The notes: generated from the sequence alone by a model not told the origin. Positions 22,603 to 34,934 are shown, numbered from the stretch's first letter. The stretch: DNA of 64,000 nucleotides from Misgurnus anguillicaudatus (GCF_027580225.2 NC_073340.2:32996501-33060500), one strand, 5' to 3'. Numbers and translations are program-made.

Positions 22603-23166
22603 TAGACTTTATTTGAACCCAACAATTTACAATTTAAATGCAGTTTAAAACTGCAGTTTTAAAGCAGCTTCAAAGGTCTCTAAACGATCCCAAACAAGGC
22701 ATAAGAGTCTTATCTAACAAAGCGATTGCCATTTCTGCCAAAAAAATGTGTACTTTAAAAACACAACTTATTGTCTTGCACTAATGCTTCATGACATCGA
22801 AAGGCCTCAGGTTACATATGTGAAATGCACATTTGCGGACCATTTTAAACAATAAACAAACATAAAGACATTTATTAATCTCATTCTACATACAATAACG
22901 TCTGAACGGTCCTCTTCGCCACACTTGTAAACACTGGAGCGGTAGTTTCGCGTATGTCATGACGCATTACGTGAGGTTGAGCTGGTGCGTCACACAGTTG
23001 TGGTTTAAAAGTGCATATTTTTTATTTTTCTTGTGAAAAATGACAATCATTTTGCTAGATAAGACCCTTATTCCTCGTTTCGGATTGTTTAAAGTCCTTT
23101 GAAGCAGCATTGAAACTGCAATTTTAAACTGCATTTCAATAACGTGTCGGGGTCCAATATTGTCTA
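22603..23166. mobile_element. TTAA-flanked palindromic element abutting the previous one
   Basis: Left arm words TGCAGTTTAAAACTGCAGTT, TTCAAAGG and AAGAGTCTTATCT recur inverted on the right as AGATAAGACCCTTATT, CCTTTGAAGCAGCATTGAAA and AACTGCAATTTTAAACTGCA. The ends TAGACTTTATTTGAACCC and GGGGTCCAATATTGTCTA are inverted. TTAA flanks it at 22599-22602, shared with the preceding element, and at 23167-23170. Confidence 0.75.
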
Positions 23167-23290
23167 TTAAATTGAAAAAAAAAATCCTGGAATGTTTTTG
23201 TTAGAAAACTTAATTTCTTCTCAACTGAACAAAGTAAGACATCAACATTTTAGAAGACATGGCGGTGAGTAAATTATTGGGATTTTTTCA

Positions 23291-24010
23291 GCAGCTGCAG
23301 AAAGAATCTAGTTTTACATCTTATTCAATATCAAGCAATCTATAGCACAGCTTTCACATTGTACTTAGAGAGCTAAATGAAACGATAATACCAGTAAATG
23401 ACTTCATGACGCACTGTACGATATCATAAAGCCTCATTTAAAAATGTCAAGCATGGAGCTGAATTGTATTACGGGACAATAAAACTGTAATTTAGGGAAT
23501 AATGCATTTGCTTTGGTCTTCTGTCTTCTTCAGTGCATTTTCCACTCGCTGTAACCTGGAGCTTTGATGACAATAAGAAGCCCAACAATAATAATATTAA
23601 TCATTTATGGCAACAACATACAAAATGTATTGTTTTATTACAGAATAAATGTATTTATTCTTTTTCTAATCACTGCTCAGCAAGATCAACATACAGATCA
23701 TAAATGTTTTCAAGCATGCTTGATTGGTAGTATTGCATTAACACAATCCTAAAAAACACACATACTAAAAGTCACTTTGGATAGAAGTGTCAAATGCAAA
23801 AATGTAACTGTAAGCTGTAATCATTGTACTGCAAAGTGAAAACAATTAAATATCCTTAAAACAGTGCAGGGGTGACTCAAATGAATGGAGCCTGTGGGCT
23901 TAATCACCCAAACACCCAGCAGATGTGTTTAGTGCTAATCAATGCCAAATGTTTAGTTGGTTTAGTTATTTAGAAAGTATAATAGATAAAAAACACACAA
24001 AATAAACTGA
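23291..24010. other. No gene; one eroded SINE tail
   Basis: A degenerate fish SINE/LINE tail (AGTCACTTTGGATAGAAGTG) lies at about 23770-23810. No other feature was recognised. Confidence 0.4.
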
Positions 24011-24811
24011 CATTGTAAAAAGTGAAAAGTTAGATGAACTTAAAAAATCACTTCAATTAATAACTTAAAATTTTCACTTAAAGTTGAATGAAATTTCCTA
24101 CCTCAATAGAATCTGGACCTTCTTTTGATAGACCCGACCCACACATACGCAACCCAGGCAACAATGGTGGTTAGTACAAAACGCCCCTTAATGCTGATTG
24201 GCTACAAGTGTGTTTTGGTAGTCGGCCCGATTTTCAGAAATCGTGCACTCGGCCTTTAAAGTATTTTTCACTTAAACATACAAGTTGATTTTTTTAGGTG
24301 TTACCAATTTAAGTATTTCTTTTAGTGATGCACCGATGTATCGGCCACCGATATTTATCGGCCGATTTTTGTTGAATTTGAAACCATCGGCATATCGGCA
24401 ATAGCACGAGAAAGGCTGATACCGATTGTATATTAATTAACTGCTAAAGAAATCCATTATATGTAAAAAATGAGTTAATGTTGTTAATAAAATAAACGCT
24501 GAATAGCAAAAACCACATTTGAAGGTTGTCATGCTGTCTTATTATATTTGTTTTAGCTTAATTTGTGCCTCTCTTATTATGTTGGTCAGTCGAATGTTAA
24601 TTAGATCCAATCCATGTTCAGTAAAAATAATTTGATGCAAAAATAAATTAGCTAATAGACCAACTGTATAGTATTGTATACAAGTGTTTAATATCGGTAT
24701 CGGCATCGGTATCGGCCAGAAGTTGTCTGTTTAAATCGGAATCGGTATCGGCACAAAAAAATCCTATCGGTGCATCCCTAATTTCTTTAGTTAATCGAAC
24801 TTTTTACAGTG
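24011..24811. mobile_element. CACTGTAAAAAGT-type MITE with insertions
   Basis: The left end (CATTGTAAAAAGTGAAAAGT) and the right end (AACTTTTTACAGTG) are inverted, with AGTTGAATG/AAGTTGATT-like inner words. It hosts a hAT at 24323-24780 and probably another fragment around 24117-24258 (CACACATACGCAACCCAGGC, GGCTACAAGTGTGTTTTGGT) that I recognise as a different dispersed repeat. Confidence 0.55.
24323..24780 (+). mobile_element. hAT MITE with exact TSD ATTTCTTT
   Basis: It starts TAGTGATGCACCGATGTATC and ends ATCGGTGCATCCCTA. ATCGG-rich subterminal repeats occur at both ends. ATTTCTTT flanks both ends exactly (24315-24322 and 24781-24788). A second copy in opposite orientation is at 53986-54432. 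Confidence 0.93.
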
Positions 24812-25029
24812 TTACTAAATATACTTAAACTAAACTAAATAAATGCCAAAGTTGTGTACAAAGGCATACAAAGGCAATGAAAACAATAAATAGACAAAAA
24901 TGTGTGAATTAAAAAAAACAATAAAAAAAGTTTAATTAAAATAGTTTAAGAAGCATCTTTTAAGATTTTTGTTGGTTTTTATATATATTGTATAACAACC
25001 AATAAACCAGGAAAAAATTTATGTAGGCC

Positions 25030-25200
25030 CAATTCCATTTCCCCTTGTGATGTCAGAAGGGGATAATACCACCCCTTAGTCTGCACTATCCAACCACGCC
25101 ACTGCCATTTAGTGAAGAGTGCAGCTAATTTGCATTTAAAAGGACACACACAAAAACGACACATTTTTGCTCACACCAACAAAGTGGCGATTTTAACATG
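25030..25200. mobile_element. Fragment of the 20537-20893 MITE family
   Basis: The shared words CACTGCCATTTAGTG, GGACACACACAAAA, CGACACATTTTTGC and AAAGTGGC appear in the same order as in the complete copy. The termini are missing. Confidence 0.6.
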
Positions 25201-27224
25201 CTACGAAGAGTTGCTGAGGACAGCTTCTGGCGTCTTCAATCTGACGTGACATTTCTGGACAACATGCGCTAAGCTGCTATCGAATCACAACACACTGGAC
25301 CAGCTACACAATCAAACTCATTACGTATTTCTTAAGGAGAACAAGGAAGACATCAGCCATCGAAAACACAGGAAAAACGGGACCTTAACGTTTTTTTTTT
25401 TCAAAATTTCTCGTTATGTCATCAAACTTCATTTAAAGGATATGAAGTAAAAATGCTGCAATCACATGATGATGAGATGAGCAGTTATCACATCTACTTT
25501 GGCAAAGTGTAATATGAAAATCATTTATAAACATGTAAAGTTGTAATGTACATAACACTTCCACTTTCACAGAAAAAATACATCTGTATCCGAGTAATTA
25601 CATTGAAACTGACGTGATGACAAGACTGAAGTGAGGCATATTTCTGTATTTATTGTCTCATCTATGCTCCTAAAAACAAAAGAGTTAAACTACTGTACAG
25701 GCCTTCACACCAAAGTATTGGTTGTTCTGGTTACTGATTGGACACGAAACAGACGTGAAACAAGTCTATAGAAATGGCTTAAATACAAAAGAGAACAGAG
25801 ATATTTTTTCCTCATATGCAAATAATCCTTTAAGAAAGTTTCAGTGAAGTCCTCTGCCAACATTGGGAACCAGCACCTGAACGTGGAGATACTTTTGTTT
25901 GGCCTATTAACATCTCTGCATCCGTTCCTCTTCATTTTCTTTGACATTACTTACTCAGCATCACTTCTCTTTTCTCTGTAAAAATTTTGCTCCTACAAAA
26001 ACAGCGAGAGACTCGAGTTAGCGCCTCACACTGAGGTCATACACAAGGATTACTTTTGACTGCAGTCGCACGTTGCTGCTTTTCTCACATCAGAAACCAA
26101 GATCCAAACGTTCATGTCAGGAGTGTTATTATGGTCGTGTGGGTCTGTCTGATAAACCACAAAAACAAAACCCTGTTTTCCTCTGATAGCACACAAAGGT
26201 TTATTGGTTACTGCGGCCCCAGCTGTAGAAGAGGGACCTTCGTAAATTTTCTCATTCTTTTCCCTTTCCTCCATTATCCAGGTGTCTTAATATTTTCTCC
26301 TTTGTGAAGCCCACAGCGCCTCATCCTCTGTGGTTAACTGATAGCATACAATCTTTCGGAGATGGATGCGGCTCGTTCCTGTGTTCAAGAACAGATGCCC
26401 TTGGGAAACTACAGAAGTTACAGAAGTAAACTTACTTGCTCAACAGCAAAAGGTCTGCACGTTTAATTGGGTCACGGAGCACTTAATCGCCTGGTTGACA
26501 TGTAAAGCAACCAATCACACCTTGTGTTGTTTTTATGTACTCTGTAGAGGTGGCCTTTTTAAAATAATAAATGCAAAATGTATGTTTTCCATAAGGATCA
26601 AACCCATAACCTTTACACTGCTTATACAATGCTCTTGAGACACAATAATGCTTGTTGTGTATGCAAAACAAACAAACAAAATAACAATTTCATATTACTG
26701 ACACACAACAAAACAAGAAAGTTATTTGTGTCATAGACAGTTTGAGGTGCCATGGGTCAGTCCCATTACGTAAGACGTAAACTTCTCATTAATGAATTAT
26801 TCTTACTGTTTCACCGGGTCTAATTCTCTCGTTCTGCATTACGACTAATTACCGTAATGGCATTTCAAAGAGTCGCTCCCTGTGGCCCTTCACCTGTGGC
26901 TCAATACATGAAATAACTTTACTAATTAAAACGCAGCCTTAAGCCCAGCCAATGCACTCCAACCTACTTGAGTATAAAGAGCGCTTCAATTACAGTCATT
27001 AGCATGTTTTAGCCTTGATCCATGACATCTAGGATATTACTCCAGTGTATGTGCAGTCAACCAGGCAAGCTTATATGAGACGGGTCCTGAGCCATTAGAT
27101 TTGTGAGAGCATTAGAATTGAGCTTATTAAATAAAACTTGCAGCATTTTCATTTCTTTGCGGGGAAGAAAAGAGTCTGAAGGTCAATTATTCACATGCCA
27201 GTAATAGAATACAATATATGTCTC
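25201..27224. other. Long stretch without recognised gene or repeat
   Basis: Open frames of 60-90 codons on both strands overlap one another and lack recognisable domains. No microsatellite or inverted termini. It is a candidate for single-copy DNA, but sequence alone does not show a function. Confidence 0.4.
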
Positions 27225-27995
<771 letters not shown>

Positions 27996-27999
27996 TGTC

Positions 28000-29136
28000 T
28001 CCGTGTGTGCATATAATTATTATTCATGCACTCTCAGATGATTGATTGCCATATATAGGCTTCAGATTTCACTTGTGAAAAACAATATAAGTAGTTCTTC
28101 AATACAATAAATCTGTCAATTAAATTCACTCTTCAGGAGGTTAAATCTAGCCTAATCACTGGTTGTCAGGAAGTTCCACTCGAATTCTCACATTTTCTGA
28201 GCCAAATTGGGGCGGATGACGCAGACAGAAATCATAAATCTGCAAGCGTGCCCCGGAGAAACCGAGAAGAATACTGGGTGATTTACCCAAACCTTTTCTG
28301 ACTGTCAGGTCTCTCTCCCTCACGCCCGTTCACATATGAATATTTCAAAATGCATCTCGTTTAAGAAGAGAACCTTCAGCTCATCTCAGCATGAGTTTGA
28401 ATGCGTTTACCATTGAGCCATGAAGCTCCATCTTTACCCTGAATCCCTTCACCAGTACAGAGCCTTTATCCTTCTCTAAAGATTTCAAGGGCCAGAAGCC
28501 AGTGGGATATCGGCCTGGTTATTCCTTTAACTGGGTGCTTTTTTCAAAGAAAGAGACAGCTGTGCTCTCCCTGCATGTAATAGCAATGATCCGTCTTTCT
28601 GGGTCAGGTGAAAAGACAAAGTGGATGGAAATAAGACAGCAGGTAGACGATAAGAAGCTTGGTCTGCGATTCGCTCTTAGAATCTGACGGCTTAATTTCA
28701 TACCCTCTGGCATATGGTCAAGCCTGCTTTTGAAGAGGTTTGGCAGAGGCTGTACAACTAATATCTGGATCTATTTCAAACGTTTATGTTTTAATTACAC
28801 TCTTAAAAAACTAAAATGGTTCTTTTATTGCATCGATGTGACTTTTAAGAGCGCATTTAGCAGCTAGCAGACTTCTGTGCTCCAATTTAGTACAGACATT
28901 AAGTTTACTTTAATATTGTGAATTTTATTTTACTTTAAGTATTCTCTGTATTCTATTTTATTGATGAATGACACTTCAAACTAATTTTAAAGTGCTGCTG
29001 TGTTTAAGCATTACTATTAATGTTGCACATATTTAAGGTAATGCATTTCTCCCTCACTGTCCTTCAATTGTATGACTTGCGAGCCATATACTAGAACATG
29101 GGCTATATTGCCACTTGCGACCAGCTAGCAATGCAC
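28000..29136. other. No gene recognised
   Basis: Two overlapping opposite-strand frames near 28502-28713 are about 60 codons each, with no motif. A short eroded MITE fragment is at about 28797-28850. Confidence 0.4.
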
Positions 29137-29140
29137 TTAA

Positions 29141-29291
29141 AGGTGTAGCGGAGGATTTTCTTGAATTTTAGAAAAGAACCGCCTTCTCCACTTTTTTAAA
29201 AAATGCAATTGAGCAACACTCCTGATTGACAACTAGGAGGACCAATAGTCTTGATGATCCACCCGGAAAAAGAAAATCCTCCGCAATACCT
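29141..29291. mobile_element. 151-bp TTAA-flanked hairpin MITE
   Basis: The left end AGGTGTAGCGGAGGATTTTC and right end GAAAATCCTCCGCAATACCT are inverted. TTAA lies at 29137-29140 and 29292-29295. Confidence 0.8.
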
Positions 29292-29369
29292 TTAATCCCG
29301 CCCAAAACAAATTAGGAGACACACCTGTCAATCACCTTTTCCAAAGAAGACTTCATCTAGTGTACATCA

Positions 29370-29465
29370 TAGACAGCAGAGGACTCCAGACCCGAGCCGC
29401 ACCAGATTAATGCCGGATCCACTGACCTGTATTCTGGCAGATCTGGCCCAGATCTGGTTGTCTGC
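29370..29465. mobile_element. Eroded copy of the CCCAGACAGCAG hairpin MITE
   Basis: AGACAGCAGAGGACTC, GCCGCACCAG, GCCGGATCC and CAGATCTGGCCCAGA parallel 21773-21881, but the termini and right arm have decayed. Confidence 0.55.
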
Positions 29466-29677
29466 GGCTTTAAATCTGACCACCGCAGATATGCAAAACA
29501 ATAATTATTACCTTTAAAACTATGCTGTAACTATTCATCATGTGTGGGAGACAAGCTTTTAGACATCTCTAAAATACATTCAAAAATTATGATCACAATG
29601 TAGCTGTATAGATTGTAATGTGAAACTGTAAAGTTTATTTTTTACTCTTTGTTACATTTGTCATGTTCAATGTATAA

Positions 29678-29861
29678 CACTGTAAAAATGCAACATGAAG
29701 TTAAAACAACTTGGTTTTGCAAGTCAATTCAACCTACTATTTTAAGTTTTAACCTGTTGACATAACTTTTAAGAACAAGTTAAAATGTTTTGACTTATAT
29801 ATGTTACTTTAACTTTACAAATTCTGTTGATTTGACAAAAATTAAGATTTTTTTTACAGTG
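29678..29861. mobile_element. CACTGTAAAAA-type MITE
   Basis: CACTGTAAAAATGCAAC on the left faces GATTTTTTTTACAGTG on the right. Inner words AGTCAATTCAACCTA and TCTGTTGATTTGAC are loosely inverted. TA follows the right end; the left flank is ambiguous by one base. Confidence 0.6.
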
Positions 29862-30192
29862 TAGTTGATAATTAGCAGAACAAAAACAACTGTTTGTCAT
29901 GTTTATTTAATATTATGTTTATTTATAATATTGAATAAAAATAATTATTTTATTTAAAATAAGAATTACTGTCTATTACATTTATGTAATTTGTCTATTT
30001 TTAAAAAGTAGAAAATAGCTGTCAACAAGAACCAACACAAGTGTATAAACATAAATTTGCTGTATTTACTTTCAGTTTCCTCCAGCTAATTGCAGTAACT
30101 CATTTGTCTCGCGTCATATCATGGGAAATGGGGAGTGAGCGAGTGTACATTGAATGTATCCCCAAAATCAAAGTGCATCACGGGTAAAAAGT

Positions 30193-30258
30193 AGTAAGAG
30201 GTATGATTCTCACTTCAGGTACCACATGTCCCGGGTTCAAATCCCGGACGAGCCCCCA
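30193..30258 (+). pseudogene. Proline-tRNA-like sequence with a 3' CCA, adjoining an LTR
   Basis: The sequence GTATGATTCTCACTTCAGGT followed by GTCCCGGGTTCAAATCCCGG and ACGAGCC matches the D-arm end, anticodon arm, T arm and 3' acceptor strand of a vertebrate proline tRNA. The anticodon-equivalent triplet (30216-30218) is CAG where CGG would be expected, consistent with decay of one CpG. The 5' acceptor strand no longer pairs, so it is not a functional tRNA. After the acceptor strand come a discriminator C and CCA (30256-30258). CCA is normally added after transcription, so its presence points to reverse transcription from a tRNA primer and not a genomic tRNA copy. Confidence 0.7.
30241..30258 (-). 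other. Candidate primer-binding site for proline tRNA
   Basis: Read on the minus strand these 18 bases are TGGGGGCTCGTCCGGGAT, the exact complement of the proline-tRNA 3' end including CCA. They sit four bases from the LTR-like terminus ending TAACA, the usual geometry of an LTR retroelement. Similarity to the tRNA continues well past 18 bases. Confidence 0.65.
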
Positions 30259-30262
30259 AATT

Positions 30263-30846
30263 TGTTACGATCCCCGATGGTGTTTAGGAGTATGGAAGGG
30301 ATGTAACAATATGAGATGATGATTATAAAGTTTTATTTTGCTCTGTGTGTAGCAATCAAAGACAGATACAACAAATATAGTGTGTGATTTATTTATATAC
30401 ACACATGTTCAATGGTGGTGACAAGTGAAAAGGTGATGAATAATATTTACAATATTTACATTAACAAGTAACAAAGACACAAAAGGGGAAAGGGGCACGA
30501 GCGGTGCCAAAACAAAGAAATGAACAAAACGGCACTAACTAGATTTTAACCCTCAAACCTAAGCTACAAAGGAAAGGTAACGAGATAAATCTTCAGCATC
30601 ACATGACGCCCTAACTAACCTACACTACCTACCCAAACACAAAACATACAGAGGGTGGCATGTGCTGCTGACAATGTATGTCATGTGATGTAATTACCTG
30701 TCCACTTTTCCCAATATTAACAAAGTCACACAACACAAGGCGAATGAACACTAACGAACAGACTGACATACCAACAAAAAACAAGTTGTCAAACAAAGTT
30801 CAAAGTTTAAAAAAGCAACACAGCATGGAGTGATGTCTCCAGCAGA
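30263..30846 (-). mobile_element. Probable LTR of a retrotransposon (solo or truncated), minus strand
   Basis: On the minus strand the segment ends GGGGATCGTAACA next to the primer-binding site. It contains a TATA-like TATATAAATAAATCA (about 30385-30399) and, about 60 bases downstream, an AATAAA-type signal (about 30331-30340), the order expected in an LTR. The far boundary is uncertain; a TGTCTGCTGGAGAC start near 30846 is my best guess. No gag or pol frame is found on either side, so the internal region is missing. Confidence 0.55.
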
Positions 30847-30849
30847 CAC

Positions 30850-31630
30850 ATATACATGAGGCGTCTGTTTATGTACATCTATGGTCTACTTGGCACCCAT
30901 AAGTGTTTGTCCTTTCAGGCTAGCTCTTGAATGTACGTTTTCCAGTGCATCTTCTGTAAAAAAAAAAGATTAATAAAGACAAACTGTTCTGCGTTCGCAT
31001 TCTTAATTATCAAGTGATTTGAATGTAAAAACCCCAACTCTAAACAACGCTTATTTACACTATACGCATGAATAACACTTTGTTTGCGATATGTGGCCTT
31101 AGATTCGATGAGGAAAAGTTAGAATCAGATTTGAGTGCCGCAGACTAAATTATAATGTTAAAACGCTCCCTGCGGTTCTGCAGGAAAGAGTTACGATGCT
31201 AATACATGGAAGTGGGTTCGGTACATTCAACCCCACAGGAGCACTTTTAGAAATATAGTTCACATGGAACTCATTATTAATATACTGCGACTATATACTT
31301 AAAAGACTACTGGGCTTTTAGCTACAATATAAACACACAGAATAAATCAAACATTTAAATATATATTTAGAAGGCATACTTTAGTTGTTTACCATGTTCA
31401 TAACTTTCTTGGATGTTATGCAGCAGTTTTTGAAGAGGAAAGATCCATCTTCTTAAATACAGTAAGTACTAAATATGCTCTTGATATAGTAGTCTAAAAA
31501 ACATGTAAAGGACGAGCTCTTAAAAAAGTCAAATTATGATTTTAAACCCCATTCATCTTAAAAGCCTATGCTTAAAAATTAAATATACATTTTTAATATG
31601 TTTAAATTTACATTATGTTTACATTTAGGC
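30850..31630. other. No gene recognised
   Basis: May include the outer part of the LTR if it is longer than annotated. An A-rich run at 30957-30969 is followed by AT-rich sequence. No coding signal seen. Confidence 0.4.
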
Positions 31631-31631
31631 A

Positions 31632-31745
31632 TTTAGCAGATACTAAAGCGACTTAGTAAAATGAGAAAAAAACAGCAAAACAATTATCATAGTTAACATT
31701 TTCATTATGCATTTGGCAGACACTTTTATCCAAAGCGACTTACAG
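31632..31745 (-). mobile_element. Two SINE/LINE tail fragments, minus strand
   Basis: CATTTAGGCATTTAGCAGAT and GCATTTGGCAGACACTTTTA then TCCAAAGCGACTTACAGTGC are the reverse complement of the common fish tail ending in TTTGGATAAAAG(C/T). The heads are not preserved. Confidence 0.65.
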
Positions 31746-31837
31746 TGCATTTAAAGGGTATTTTTTCTTCAAAATTAACATTTATATATAATTCGAGCTG
31801 AATAATAAGCTTGGTGCATGGTTTGTTCGAATAGGAA

Positions 31838-32395
31838 CGCCTGATCTCAGAAGAAATCGTACATATTTTATGAATTGGCTAATTCATATGGTAACACTTT
31901 ACAATAAGGTTCATTAGTTAACATGTATTAACTAACATGAACAAACCATGAGCAAAACATTTGTTACAGTCTTTATTAATATTTGTTAATGTTAGTTTAT
32001 ACAAATAAAGCTTTTAATTGTTTGTTGATGTTAGTTCACGGTGCATTAACTAACGTTAACAAGATTTTAATAAAGTATTAGTTATTGTTGAAATTAACAT
32101 TAACAAAGATTAATAAATGTTGTATAAGTGCAGTTCATTATTAGTTTATGTTAACTGATGTAGCTAACTTAATGTTAACTAATGAACCTTATTGTAAAGT
32201 GCTCCCATTCGTATCAACTCATACAAAGATTATATTATTGGGCAAAATCGCACGATTTCAATGAAAAAACAACAACAATGAAACCTAACCCCAACGTCAC
32301 AGGGGTCAAGGCAAATCGTACCAAAACTTACAATTGTAGTTGTATGAATTAATATAAATTAGTCAACTTGTAAAATATATACAAATTCTCGTGAG
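31838..32395. mobile_element. MITE with ATCTCA...TTTGTAC ends, interrupted
   Basis: The left end (GATCTCAGAAGAAATCGTAC, then ATTTTATGAATTGGCTAATT) is the inverse of the right end (AATTAGTCAACTTGTAAAAT, then ACAAATTCTCGTGAGAT). Fragments of the family are at 47157-47290 and 51082-51275. It is broken by the insertion at 31890-32206. Confidence 0.65.
31890..32206. mobile_element. Element with GGTAACACTTTACAATAAGG ends, 8-bp TSD
   Basis: The right end is the inverse CCTTATTGTAAAGTGCTCCC. The arms continue with TTCATTAGTTAACAT. ATTCATAT (31882-31889) and ATTCGTAT (32207-32214) flank it, an 8-bp duplication with one difference, inside the MITE at 31838-32395. The interior is rich in TTAACT/AGTTAA words. 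Confidence 0.75.
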
Positions 32396-32463
32396 ATAGC
32401 GTTGGAGAGGACAATATTTGGCAGAGAAACAACAACCCTACCTCAAGGCCTTTAGTGATATAA

Positions 32464-32700
<237 letters not shown>

Positions 32701-32733
32701 CATATACATATTTTATATACATATTTTATATAC

Positions 32734-32737
<4 letters not shown>

Positions 32738-32789
<52 letters not shown>
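32738..32789. repeat. (TA)n microsatellite
   Basis: About 50 bp of uninterrupted TA immediately downstream of the hairpin. Confidence 0.95.
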
Positions 32790-32792
<3 letters not shown>

Positions 32793-33085
32793 CCAAGGGT
32801 TTTTTCCTCCTAGGACTTTTTTTATTTCCTCAGCTAAAAAGCCCAGGTTTTTTTTCTCCTTGGGGTTTTTTTAACCCGGGGAGGCAGCGTTCTTGGGCTT
32901 AACTTAGCTTCCTCTTCCAGACATTACATTAGTAATACGCTCGCTTATAATGTTGAGTCATAGACGCAGCAAATCTAACTGCTTATGCTATCTCTATGCT
33001 TTTCACTGATTCTATTAATGTAAAGCTGCTTTGAAACAATTAACTATTGTGAAAAGCACTATATAAATAAAACTGAATTGAATTT
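32790..33085 (+). mobile_element. Retroelement 3' end (LINE or LINE-tailed SINE)
   Basis: The tail TTAATGTAAAGCTGCTTTGA, GAAAAGCACTATATAAATAA, then AACTGAATTGAATTTAATT is the same as the minus-strand tail at 19564-20029. Upstream are TTTTTTCTCC/GGGGTTTTTT blocks typical of that repeat. No reverse-transcriptase frame is present. Confidence 0.65.
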
Positions 33086-33089
33086 AATT

Positions 33090-33440
33090 TTCCACTTTTC
33101 TTCATGTCATTGAGCACGAATAGCTTTTTTGTGTCACTCAGCACGAATTTCCATAAATAGTTTTTTGTATCCCTAGGATGACTTTCTTTTTCGTATCATT
33201 TTATGTATGTTAGAGTCAGGGTTTGGATGTCTGAAATGTAAGTCGTTCTAACACCAACCCTAAGCGACAATGGTTAAGAAAATGTAAAAAATGAGAAAAC
33301 AATACATAAAATAACACGAAAAGGAAAGCCGTTCTGTGGATACGAAAAACTATTTATAAAAATTTGTGCTCAGTGACACGAAAAAGACATTTGTGCTCAA
33401 TTACACAAAAAAAGCAGAAAATCATCTTCCTGAACATGAA
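33090..33440. mobile_element. Palindromic element with GTGTCACTCAGCACG boxes
   Basis: GTGTCACTCAGCACGAATTT, AAATAGTTTTT and GACTTTCTTTTTCGT on the left recur inverted on the right as ACGAAAAGGAAAG, AAAAACTATTTATAAA and GTGCTCAGTGACACGAAAAA. The same family makes up the composite block at 41920-44236. Confidence 0.7.
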
Positions 33441-33499
33441 AAAATATATTAAAAAGTCATCATACCACAACTTTGTATTTAACGACACATGATAAATAC

Positions 33500-33668
33500 A
33501 TTTTGTTATATTTACGGTAGGAAATTTACAAAATATATTCACATGCCATGATCTTTATTTAATATTCCTAATGATTTTTGGCAAAAAAAGAGATAATTTT
33601 GACCCATGCAATGTATTGTTGGCTATTGCTACTCATGCTATGATTGGTTTTGTGGTCCAGGGTCAAAT
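33500..33668 (+). mobile_element. End fragment of a GTGGTCCAGGGTCA element
   Basis: ATTTACGGTAGGAAATTTAC, then CCTAATGATTTTTGGC and GGTTTTGTGGTCCAGGGTCA, form one end of a dispersed fish element. The other end of the family, inverted, is at 49521-49645. Confidence 0.6.
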
Positions 33669-34934
33669 TTTTATTGGCACATGCTCTACCACCGAGGAGC
33701 CAATAGGAGCTTAACATGTAGATACAGCCATTTGAGGACTGATTTCCCTGAAAATGTAAATAGTTGCTACTGTATTAAAACCTTGATCAGTTTAATCTTG
33801 ACCGGACCGACATATTAGCATCAGCTCAACTGATGGTATGAGTACATAGTAGGACAATCTGTCTGTCGAACTAAGGAAAGATAGGGGCTGTTTTTTTTTG
33901 AGAACCTGCAAGAGCATTATTATTTTTCCAGCTCTACCTGACACTGTTTCTGAAAAAAATGCTGCTTTAAAAAACATGAAGTTGGCTGAGAGAAAGCATT
34001 GAGTGTGCAGAACTATAATCTTGGCATAGGATAGCTACGTTGAAGCATCTAAAACAAAATATATTTGTTGACTACACAGTTCCTATACATCTACTTGTGC
34101 TACATACAGTATGTGATAGTTGTAAAAACTTATATTTAAAAGGAGAAAAGCAATAGATATGAAAATGTCTAAACTTGAGCAGCATTGCTTTCTTTCATTA
34201 TTTTCTGTCTGCACATGCACTCTTATCTACTATTACACCAAATTAATTCACAACATCTCAATAAAAATATCAAGTATGCCCATCAGCCACATCAGACATC
34301 TGCAGTGTTTTTTTTACATACCTTGCATCTTCACCTTAGACATCATCACTAAGGCAAATGGATGTGTGACTGACTAATGTATTTCTTTTTGCCAATGAAT
34401 ATTAATGAATATTAATAAGTACAGGTATTCAGCAGACAGTGGTAATTAAAGTCTAAAAATATGAGCATGCCTGACAGGGCGTTATGAACATCTCTAGTGA
34501 AAGGATTTTATTTTTACTATTGCTTCTTTCCTAAACCGTATAAAACAAAGAAGAAACTTTTACACTTTCTTTCAATAGGTTGTTCAGTTACACTGGAGTA
34601 TATCTGTACATATTTCAATGTGCTATCGTGCGGTCCTTTCTTGTTCCACTTCATTGCTCAGGCGTAAGATAACATTCATATTAGACAGCGGTACATTCAC
34701 TAGACTGAGCACAAATCTCTCTCCACCAGAGGAACACCCAATACAGCGACCGCTTGAATTAACACCACAATGCTTAAGATTTACAGTACACTCTCGTCAA
34801 GATCAATTCAAGGTATTCAGACTTTTTATCGAATTAGTGCCGCTTTGTTCTCTTCCAGGTGGAACAACAAAGTCGATAACCGCCACAGTTCAAAAAAGTG
34901 ACGTGAAAGATATTTTGCCTGGTTGAGATTTTGG
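33669..34934. other. No gene recognised
   Basis: A 102-codon plus-strand frame at 34618-34926 ends just before the next repeat. It shows no domain I recognise and no adjoining exon. Confidence 0.4.

Larger units (their letters stand above)
21980..23290. mobile_element. MITE with two TTAA elements inserted side by side
   Basis: The left arm (TTACTAACCCCCATGTCATC, then AAACATTCCAGGATTTTT) is the inverse of the right arm (AATCCTGGAATGTTTTTG, then GACATGGCGGTGAGTAAATT). The left end follows TTAA at 21976-21979; the right end is truncated near 23290. The interior is displaced by 22118-22598 and 22603-23166. Confidence 0.7.

Noticed and set aside
34618..34926. 102-codon frame containing ILDSGT, superficially like an aspartic-protease motif
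   Set aside because: The DSGT is isolated, with no reverse transcriptase, integrase or LTR nearby in the same orientation; too weak to call.
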